Source of the DNA: Tretioscincus oriximinensis
Taxonomy: Eukaryota; Chordata; Lepidosauria; Squamata; Gymnophthalmidae
Direction of reading: 5' to 3'
Length of the DNA: 64,000 nucleotides
Assembly (NCBI GenBank): GCA_022410635.1
Contig: JAJVDF010000017.1
Coordinates: forward strand, 260,016 to 324,015
Both the position numbers and the translations under genes were made by a program. Within the stretch, counting starts at the first letter, position 1, and each line of letters starts with the position of its first letter. Below, one piece after another: positions 56,400 to 64,000 of this stretch. The notes below the pieces were generated by a model. It was not told the origin of the DNA and ran no database searches. It was given only the letters and a program-made list of their open reading frames with translations.

Positions 56400-57960
56400 A
56401 GGATTTAAGCTGCATAGAGATAACAAGGGAGGAGGTCCTTGCTAGCCTTAATAAGCTGAATAAATCCCCAGGGCCAGATGGCATTCTTCCAAGAATTCTT
56501 AAGGAACTCAAATGTGAAATTGCTGAACTTCTGACCAAAATATTTAATCTTTCCTTAAGATCAGGCACAGTACCAGTAGATTGGAGGGTAGCTAACATAA
56601 CACCAATCTTCAAAAAAGGATCCCGGGCTGATCCCGGAAATTATAGACCCGTCAGTTTAACATCAGTTCCAGGTAAAGTGGTGGAAACCATAATTAAGGA
56701 CAAAGATTACTAAACACATGGAGACGCATGCATTGCTGAATGAAACTCAGCATGATTTCTGCAAAGGTAAATCATGCCTTACTAACTTGCTAGAATTCTT
56801 TGAGAGTGTTAGCAAACATGTAGATAAAGGGGATCTAGTTGATATTGTCTATCTAGACTTTCAGAACGCTTTTGATAAAATCCCTCATCAAAGGTTNCTA
56901 AAAAAGCTCCACACTCATGGTATAAGAGGACAGACTTTGTCCTGGATTGTAAACTGGCTAAAAGATAGAAAACAGAGGGTAGTAATAAATGGACAGTTCT
57001 CTGAGTGGAAAGAGGTAAGAAGTGGGGTACCCCAGGGGTCTGTACTGGGACCTTTGCTTTTCAATATATCATAAACGATCTGGATGCCAAGGTAAATAAT
57101 GAAGTAGCCAAGTTCATTGATGACACTAAACTGTTCAGGGTAGTGAAAACTGAAAATGATTGTAAGGTGCTTCAGAGTGATCTATTGAAATTGGGTGAGT
57201 GGGCATCAAAGTGGCAAATGCATTCAATTTAAGCAAGTGCAAAGTCATGCACATTGGGACAAAGAATCCCAATTACTGCTACCAACTAATGGGAACCAAG
57301 CTTTCTGTAACCGAGCAAGAAAAGGGTCTTGGGGTGTTGGTGGACAATTCAATGATATCAATCCAGTGTGCAACANCAGCTACAAAGGCAAATTCCATAT
57401 TGGGGCTAATTAGGAAAGGAATTGAAAACAAGTCAGCAAATGTTGTTTTTCCTCTCTATAAATCTTTGGTGAGGCCACATTTGGAATACTGTGTTCAGTT
57501 CTGGTCACCACATCTCAAGAGGGATATTATGGAACTAGAGAAGGTGCAGAAAAGGGCAACAAGAATGATCAAGTGTCAGGAGCACCTCCCTTATGAAGTC
57601 AGGCTGCAACGTCTGGGCCTCTTCAGCCTCGAAAGGCGACGTTTGAGAGGTGATCTGATTGAAGTGTACAAAATCATGCATGGGATGGACAGGGTGAATA
57701 GAGAAAAAATGTTTTCTCTATCACTAGGACTCCTTGAAACTGATGGGAAGAAAAGTGAGAAGAGACAAAGGAAAGTATTTTTTCACCAGAGGGTAATCAG
57801 CCTGTGGAATTTACTTCCTGAAGAAATGGTAGTAGCTAACAACTTGGATAGCTTCAAGACGGGACTAGAGAGATTTATGGATACTAGAATGGATGTCTGG
57901 ATGCTGTCTCCAGGATGGAGCAACAGGCAGGACTCCTGAGATACCATTTGCAGGGAGTCA
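56400..57960 (+). pseudogene. CR1 ORF2 reverse transcriptase and C-terminus, frameshifted
   Basis: Conserved blocks run over three frames: NKSPGPDGILPRILKELKC-like, [85 protein letters not shown], then PHLEYCVQFWSPHLKRD and GDLIEVYKIMHGMDRVNREK. Frame changes lie near 57064 and about 57200-57230. The catalytic box reads FIDD instead of FADD. Confidence 0.9.
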
Positions 57961-58099
57961 TGAGCAGGTGCATATTTTGCTTTCCTCTGTTCGGACTGCC
58001 CAAGTGCATCTGGTGGGCCTCCATGTGACACAGAATGCTGGACTAGATGGGCTCTGGCCTGATCCCGTAAGGCTCTTCTTATGTTCTTAAACNATTAGA

Positions 58100-59180
58100 A
58101 AATATTTAAATCCACATGGAATAGTCAGAATGACTAACCAGGAAGTAAATACTGAATATGCTCAGTATACAATTCTGCATTGTCTTGTGCTAGCATCTTC
58201 TTGCGGTATTATGGTAATCCCATTAAGGATTGTAAAACACAGGAAGACTTCTCCTCTCAGTGGCTGCAGGCATGACCATTTCGGAAAATATTAACAATGG
58301 GGCAAAGGATTATTTTCTATGTGCATTGCAAAAACTTCCTGTTCTTTTGCGAAAACTCCGTAACACATGGAGTGGAGTCATTATGATACTACCATCGTAC
58401 TATGGAAATCTAGCATGCTTGCAGCCACTTGCAACTGAAGTTCTTCTTTTGACATGGAGGGCCACATAGACTAGATCTTCCACCTCTTTGAGTGGGCAGT
58501 GAAATAAAACGGAGGTGACAAGGTAAGCAATTTTGACTGTGGTTCCTTATGTCTCTCCAAAAGGTTCAGAACACAGAGAAGTGGGGAGGCTTGGGTGGAC
58601 TCATCTAGACAATGGGCATCAGAAGCCATGTGGAAGGATGTGGTTAACTGATCAAAAAAATATTTCTGTACCACCCTCATTGAGCAAAGCTCCATCTAGC
58701 ATTGAGAACAATCAAAGAAATTCCAAGCACTATAAAAGTGAAGTCTTAATTGGGNAAAAAAATTATTAGAGAAAATGGAGATTAGGTCTCATCAAGAGCA
58801 AAATTATTTTGCAATCTTCAATATAGAGAATGATTTATTTTGCCTAGAAATATAAAAGACCATCTGAATTAGATCTTCTATGATCTCCTTTGTATTGAAT
58901 TTATTTGCATATGAATTTGTATGTTGGCATAAAACACTGATTTTATAGCTTATGTTTTATTGCAATGTACAAATAGAAAAGCAAAGCAGAAGAAATCAAG
59001 AGGATAAATATTCGCAAAACAATAATAAAATTTCTCCCAGCATTCTACATTGTGTGATATACACTGTTTCTGTACTTGGCTAATGATTATGAACTAAACT
59101 GTTTCGTCCAAATGGGACTAGCAGTATTCTGGCCCAGAATTGTCTCAAGAGCTCCCTATTTTCAATTTAGGTTGTAGAAT
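58100..59180. other. gene-free stretch, nothing recognised
   Basis: AT-rich, with short open frames of no recognisable content. Confidence 0.4.
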
Positions 59181-59184
59181 CTAT

Positions 59185-59360
59185 TGTTCTTTCTGCACTG
59201 GGACTTATCCTGGACTGTATTCCAAAATATTCTCGTCTGCATTCTAGCGTAGATTACAGAAAGCCCTAAGCAGAACTTGTCTAAGCCTGCACCAGCATGT
59301 AAATAGCAGTTCCCAATTCTGGAATGTACTTGAGCATAAGGATCTGTGCAGAACGGTAGA
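59185..59360. repeat. MITE-like fragment with TTTCTGCACTGG end
   Basis: Starts ttctttctgcactgggactt and ends ggatctgtgcagaacgg, like the element at 26575-26735. Confidence 0.4.
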
Positions 59361-59384
59361 AGAAAAAGACAACAAAAACAGAAA

Positions 59385-59682
59385 GAAGAAGAATCTGGTT
59401 TTTTATACCCTCTCCTTCTCTTTTGAAGGGACTCAGAGTAGCTTACAAGGTCAATTTTCACCAGAAGGCTTACATCTATCTTCCCCAACAGATTAATGGT
59501 GGTACTCATTTATCTAATTGAAATGTAGATTGCAAATTATCTTTCTTTTGAATAGCTGAGATGGCTAGAACTGAAGGCTAGTAGAAGGCAGCCATTCCTC
59601 TCCACATCCAACACAGGTCCTCAAAACCAGGTCTCTGAATTGAAAGACGGGCTCTTAGTTACTGTGCCATTTGTGTACTAAT
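59385..59682 (-). repeat. tRNA-derived SINE, family A, full length
   Basis: Reverse copy with GAA tail at 59385-59393, aagggactcagagtagctta, gctgagatggctagaactga and gggctcttagttactgtgcc. Confidence 0.82.
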
Positions 59683-60104
59683 ATAGTCTATTCCAGTTTA
59701 AGCATCAGTATTTCCACATCTGATTTGGAACAAGGAAAACACTGTCTCCATAAAACATATGCCATTTTCCTTGATTGTTTTTGAAATTCCAACACAGGAT
59801 TTTTATTGAATGCATATGACTTTTGAAGACTGTTCCACCCAGTTACATTCATGAATTCTACATTTGGCATGAAGTCAATTGTGTGATCCCAAAAGATATG
59901 GCAGCTCCACAGCTGGTCTTAAACATGCTACAGAAAAATAATTAGTTTTTTCAGAGAAATAGCTCTGTTTGTCTAGTAGAAAGTCCAGCAAGGGAGCTAG
60001 TANCACTTTAGAGATTAATNGTAGAAATGTAGGTGGCATTGGCATTAGCTTTAGTAGACACGTCTACATCTTCAGATGCTAAGGGACCAATGTCAGGAAC
60101 AGAT

Positions 60105-60198
60105 TTTATAGGAAACTGTGTTTGGGAGATGACAAACACCCAAATCTTCCAAATTTGGGAGATGTATTTGTCATCTCCCAAACACAGTTTCCTATAAA
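60105..60198. repeat. perfect 32-bp hairpin
   Basis: tttataggaaactgtgtttg... at 60105-60136 is the exact complement of 60167-60198, with a 30-bp spacer. Confidence 0.95.
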
Positions 60199-60486
60199 GC
60201 CAGGTAGTGGTAGGTAACAGCTTGGATAGTTTCAAGACAGGACTAGACAGGTTTATGGACACCAAGGGTATAAATGGATACTAAGATGGATGTCTGGATG
60301 TTGCCTCCGGGATGCAGCAACAGGCAGGACTCCTGAAATACCATTTGCAGGGAGTCACAAACAAGAGCATATTTTGCTTTCCTCTGTTCGGACTGCCTGG
60401 GTGCATCTGGTGGGCCTCTGTGTGACACAGAATACTGGACTTGACGGGCTGTGGCCTGATCCAGTATGGCTCTTCTTATGTTCTTA
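60199..60486 (+). mobile_element. CR1-type LINE 3' end
   Basis: gccaggtagtggtaggtaac, cagcttggatagtttcaaga, ctggacttgacgggctgtgg and ttcttatgttctta; young-looking. Confidence 0.85.
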
Positions 60487-60599
60487 TGACATTGGTTCCT
60501 TAGCATCTGAAGAAGTAGACCTGTCTACGAAAGCTAATGCCAATGCCACCTACTTTTCTAAAAATAATTAGAATAAAGAACATAAGAGGAGGCCTGCTG

Positions 60600-61210
60600 A
60601 ACAGGGCCAGAGCCCTGTTCAAAGAAATAATAAGGACTTTTTCAAATACATCAGAAATAAGAATCCTACCAGGAAAGCCGTCGGACCACTCGACAGCAAT
60701 GGACAAAAGGGCATAATCAAGGAGGACGTGGAGATTGCAGAGAGGTTAAATGAATTTTTTGCTTCAGTTTTCACTGAAGAAGACAGAGGGAATTTACCCA
60801 CAACAGATTTAGTCTTCTCAGAAAGAACACCAGAGGAATTGAACGGGATAGAGATAACAAGGGAGGAGGTCCTTGCTAGCCTAAATAAGCTGAACATTTA
60901 TAAAACCCCAGGGTCAGACGGCATTCACCCAAGAATTCTTAAAGAACTCAAATGCGAAATTGCCGAACTTCTAACCAAAATATTTAATCTTTCCTTAAGA
61001 TCAGGCATAGTACCAATAGATTGGAAGGTAGCTAATGTAACACCAATCTTCAAAAAAGGATCCCGGGGTGATCCCGGAAATTATAGACCAATCAGTTTAA
61101 CATCAATTCCAGGTAAAGTGTTGGAAACCTTAATTAAGGACAAAATTACTAAACACATGGAGAAGCACGCATTGCTGAATGAAACTCAGCATGGCTTCAG
61201 CAAAGGTAAA
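60600..61210 (+). mobile_element. CR1-type LINE, truncated internal segment
   Basis: An uninterrupted frame encodes EIAERLNEFFASVFTEEDRG, KTPGSDGIHPRILKELKCEI, FKKGSRGDPGNYRPISLTSI and HALLNETQHGFSKGK, the start of the reverse transcriptase. It is closely similar to 56190-56780 and lacks the rest: homology stops at about 61209 and Penelope-type sequence follows. Confidence 0.9.
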
Positions 61211-61538
61211 AATCCAAACAAGGAGGAGAGAACAAGATACAGGAACAAACAACCAAACCTCTCCTCTACCAAGCCAAATGACACAAAACAAAGCAGAATC
61301 AGTAGTATAAAAGTGTATATATAAAGATGAACAGTGGCAAAAAAACCACAAATATCACAATAAAAACACATATAAGGTAAACAATACAAGTAAAACAAAT
61401 AAAAATAGTCCAACAAAGCTCGATGTTCATACACTCAATCCCACAGTGCAGAGACTGGAGTAGAGGAGCAGAAGTCCACGATGAATAAAACAGAAGGATT
61501 CCAAACAATTCACGAGTCGAAAAGTAGAATGTCAGATT

Positions 61539-61582
61539 GTGCCAAATGCGTTTCGACCTTGAGGGGTCTTCTTCAGTGGCAC
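61539..61582 (-). ncRNA. hammerhead-ribozyme-like motif in the Penelope 3' region
   Basis: Minus strand: stem I GTGCCA / TGGCAC (6 bp), core CTGAAGA (fits CUGANGA), one unpaired A, stem II GACC / GGTC with loop cctcaa, then GAAAC. Stem III is almost absent (CGCATT). Penelope-like elements are known to carry hammerhead motifs. This copy is probably degenerate. Confidence 0.55.
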
Positions 61583-61901
61583 TATTAGAGATATGATGGA
61601 CGAAGTAAGAAACATAACAAATATATACATATAATACAAAATACCAAAGGTTTAAAATATACATGGGTCTTTACTTACACAGTCGAGAAAAAGCACTTTA
61701 GACTTTATAGGTATATGCAAGGATGCAAATTTTTTTAGAGTGCTTCACACCTTCAAGCATTGGTAAAAGTAATATAAAAGATACAATGAGATCCCATTTC
61801 AACCTAANATAGCAAAGCTAAGTATAAACTGAAGATGCTGATTCTGCAGTTACTCTCAAAGAGTGGGAAGGAAGGCAGGTGCAGNAAGAAAGAAGGCTAG
61901 G

Positions 61902-62390
61902 CTAGATACACCAATTAATATCTTCATTCAAACCTACTGGGCTGAGAGTGTTCAATCTATGTATCCACCTAAGTTCCAATTTTTCCAGAGAGTTGCCTTG
62001 ATTTGCATTGGTCACACTGTCAACACACCAGAATATTAGATCATCACATGAGTGGTTAAATTCCATAAAGTGCTGAACCATAGGAGCTTGTAGTTTACCA
62101 TTTCTAATACAGCTCCTGTGTTCTATAATTCTGGTCTTAACCATTCTTTTAGTCATCCCAACATATATCTTAGGACATGGNCATTGTACAATATATACAA
62201 CCCCTTTACTCTTACAATTGAAAAACTTTGTAATATCATATGTCCTCTTATCCGTATTGTTATAAAAAACTTTGGAAACCAGGCAATATTTACAAACAGT
62301 ACAATTTCCGCAGCTAAACATGCCACCTGGGACTGACTTCATATGGATCTGTGCTGGTTTTAAATTGGCAGTGACTACAAAGTCCCACAC
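61902..62390 (-). pseudogene. Penelope-like element GIY-YIG endonuclease domain (partial ORF)
   Basis: 162 open residues. A Cys cluster CGNCTVCKYC (residues 27-36) precedes the GIY-YIG nuclease core, in which the two motifs read VVY (64-66) and YVG (76-78), then TKRMVKTRIIEHRSCIR and a C-terminal block SLEKLELRWIHRLNTLSP then GLNED. This zinc-knuckle plus GIY-YIG layout is the hallmark of vertebrate Penelope-like elements and nicks DNA for target-primed insertion. The frame is open to its stop, with one N base at residue 70 (probably Cys). The upstream reverse transcriptase is missing, so it is a dead fragment, not a host gene. Alternative: a domesticated GIY-YIG gene, unlikely given no start or promoter. 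Confidence 0.88.
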
Positions 62391-62399
62391 AATGCTCCA

Positions 62400-62640
62400 C
62401 TAATTGCACCTGGGCAGTCTGAAGCAGAAAAAGGCAAAAATCTTCCCCTGTCTTCAACTCCCTTGCAAATGGTACTTCAGAAATACTGTCTTTTGCTCCA
62501 TCCCAGAGGCAATCTGAAGAGATCTGTCCTAGTACCTATTTATATCCTTTTCTTCCTTGAGCTTGTTTAATCCTGCCTTAAAGCTATCCAGGCTATCACC
62601 ACATATTCTGGAGGTAAATTCCAGGCTGCAAGCAAACTGA
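62400..62640 (-). mobile_element. CR1-type LINE 3' fragment
   Basis: gcacctgggcagtctgaagc, cttttgctccatcccagagg and taatcctgccttaaagctat, then ttctggaggtaaattccagg; diverged reverse copy. Confidence 0.75.
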
Positions 62641-62644
62641 ATAA

Positions 62645-64000
62645 ATGAAATGTTCAAGCAAATTAAATGGATCTAAGCAAGGTAAACATAGTAGCAACCA
62701 TCGTTTCTTCTATTTCTGGTCTAACAAATAGTATTTTCTTTCTTAGTAGAAGATTGTTTGCAAGGCACTTACAGAAGTGATGCTTTCTTTTCCTTCTGTC
62801 ACTGGAATTGATAAACAATCTGCAGTTGATAAATCACAGGAAGACTTCTACTGAGCCTCTTGTGATAAAAACATGTGCCACAAACAACTGCTGAATGATT
62901 GGATTCACACTTTGCGATGGAGTTTCCAGCAGCCCCTTTTTATTGCTGCATGGCAAGCAACTGCTATTTGTGAGGCACAATGACATCCCTAGATTGCAAT
63001 GGATACCTGACAAGTAAGACAAGTCCAACCCTCTAAGCACTTAATAAGTATGCAGAGGTAGGTGAAGCACAGTTGTCCAGGTGATTCTCAATATCTCAGC
63101 TGATACGTTTTGATCAATAAGTCTTCAAGGCAAATGTTGTCAAATATAATATAAAATGACCCAATGGTGGGTTGATATAGTTCAACATTAAGTGCTTGGA
63201 GGATTGGACTGCTGAATTTATGTGAGACTTTCAGTTGTATCACTAGTATCAACCCCCTAGTGTTCCAGTGATCTTGATTACAAAAGAAAAGAGTTGGAAC
63301 ATTGAGAGGGGGGGTTGTGTTCTTGATGATGTTTTATATTTTATGTGTACACTTTTAACTAAGTTTTATAGTTCTTTTGATAATTTGGAACTCGTTGATT
63401 CTTTTTGGGGGGTCTGTTTTGTTTTGGATTTGGGACTTTATTGTTTATTGAAATGAGCGTAAACCACTGGCTTCTTCTAAGGATGCCTATTTCTGCATAG
63501 CAACCATCTTTTCCATCAGCCAGTTCAAAAGGAGAATTATTCACAGCTTCGTTTCATAGTCAAGCATTTATTACAAGCTGGATCCACCACCCTTTCCTTA
63601 ATTACTTGGTCCAATCAGCCAAGTTGGGCAAGGACCAAGGGAGCGTTCCTTATTTCAGCTTACCTTATTCCTAGTCAATTTAAGTCCAGTCCATTTAGAC
63701 GGGATCATGGTTAGTTTGAATATTTTTTCAAAACAGCATTTGCACATCCATACTCTAAATATATTTGGCACAAGTTGGAGCTATACAAAATTTGAATAGA
63801 CCTTCCAAATTTGAATACTGTGCGTTNCCACAGATGTTCTAGCATTGAATGGAATAAATTCATAGATTCAGTGTAAGCACAACAGTCTATCAATAAGAAA
63901 GACCTTGGCTTTGTCTGACTGAACAACACTCTGTATAAAACATACTTTGGCTTAAAAAACACCCCAGCCCTAATAGAATCAAAATAAAGCCATGGTAGTT
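62645..64000. other. right-hand end, nothing recognised
   Basis: AT-rich sequence with no recognisable exon or repeat. No exon of GHR, the next gene in human, was seen. Confidence 0.4.

Larger units (their letters stand above)
55030..58092 (+). mobile_element. CR1-type LINE, near full length, inactive
   Basis: In order: an ORF1 esterase-like block (AHVGTNDIGRAKQGILEAKF ... RPARQAEIRNFNAW ... RDGLQLNQDGTRLL), an ORF2 endonuclease start, an RT linker, the reverse transcriptase, and a 3' UTR ending ggctcttcttatgttctta. The element is about 3 kb, shorter than a complete CR1 (about 4.5 kb), because most of the endonuclease is deleted. It is broken by several stops and frameshifts. A related partial copy is at 60600-61210 and the same 3' end recurs at least six times in the window. 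Clade call (CR1 within the jockey group) is from protein style. Confidence 0.92.
59945..60565. repeat. fold-back element split by a CR1 tail
   Basis: The left half (ttcagagaaatagctctgtt ... attagctttagtagacacgt, ttcagatgctaagggaccaa) is inverted on the right (gacattggttccttagcatc, tgaagaagtagacctgtcta, cgaaagctaatgcc at 60487-60545). Between them are a 32-bp perfect hairpin and a CR1 3' end. Confidence 0.75.
61211..62395 (-). mobile_element. Penelope-like retroelement, 3' part
   Basis: Minus-strand element carrying the GIY-YIG endonuclease end of the single Penelope ORF, then about 690 bp of 3' region with a hammerhead-like motif at 61539-61582. The reverse transcriptase part is absent: at about 62395 the sequence changes to a CR1 tail. 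On the other side it abuts a truncated CR1 copy. Confidence 0.85.

Noticed and set aside
52800..64000. First exons of GHR or another downstream gene
   Set aside because: No conserved coding block with splice sites was seen; all recognisable frames belong to retroelements.

Overview
This window is vertebrate nuclear DNA: AT-rich, intron-dominated, and full of CR1-, L2- and L1-type LINEs, tRNA-derived SINEs and small hAT-type elements, with scattered single N bases. The mix of SINE heads, CR1 tails ending in a 'cttcttatgttctta'-type 3' end, and hAT miniature elements suggests a non-avian reptile, most likely a squamate. I infer that from repeat style only. No bacterial operon, CRISPR array, rRNA or functional tRNA gene was seen.

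Three protein genes were reconstructed exon by exon from conserved protein sequence, GT-AG splice sites and matching codon phases. They lie in an order I recall from human 5p13. (1) OXCT1, the mitochondrial ketone-body enzyme SCOT, is on the minus strand. Exons 1-6 lie between 27290 and 4822 and the rest of the gene is beyond the left edge. (2) RIMOC1 (C5orf51), a partner of the RAB7A exchange factor MON1-CCZ1, is complete on the plus strand with six coding exons at 34167-40422 and 289 residues. (3) FBXO4, an SCF ubiquitin-ligase receptor, is complete on the plus strand with seven coding exons at 42749-51753 and about 418 residues. OXCT1 and RIMOC1 are head to head, about 6.9 kb apart. RIMOC1 and FBXO4 are tandem, about 2.3 kb apart. 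GC/CpG-rich promoter-like stretches cover the first exons of OXCT1 and FBXO4, with a weaker one at RIMOC1. The three genes share no pathway, so the cluster is conserved synteny rather than a functional unit.

Layout: 1-4.8 kb is OXCT1 intron 6 with an L1-like fragment and two hairpins. 4.8-27.3 kb is OXCT1 exons 6 to 1, with introns packed with SINEs, LINE tails, an L1 insertion carrying an internal tandem duplication, and fold-back elements. 27.5-34.1 kb is intergenic, with a hAT-type element bearing a long C-rich tract. 34.1-40.4 kb is RIMOC1, and 42.3-51.8 kb is FBXO4. 52-64 kb is a gene-free repeat field. It holds a nearly full-length but broken CR1-type LINE (55.0-58.1 kb), a second truncated copy (60.6-61.2 kb), and abutting it a Penelope-like retroelement fragment on the minus strand (61.2-62.4 kb). 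The Penelope fragment has a GIY-YIG endonuclease and, downstream, a hammerhead-ribozyme-like motif.

The most rewarding items are the Penelope fragment with its ribozyme-like motif, four small elements bounded by perfect 8-bp target duplications, the duplicated L1 tail, and several long near-perfect hairpins. I found no convincing new multi-gene system.
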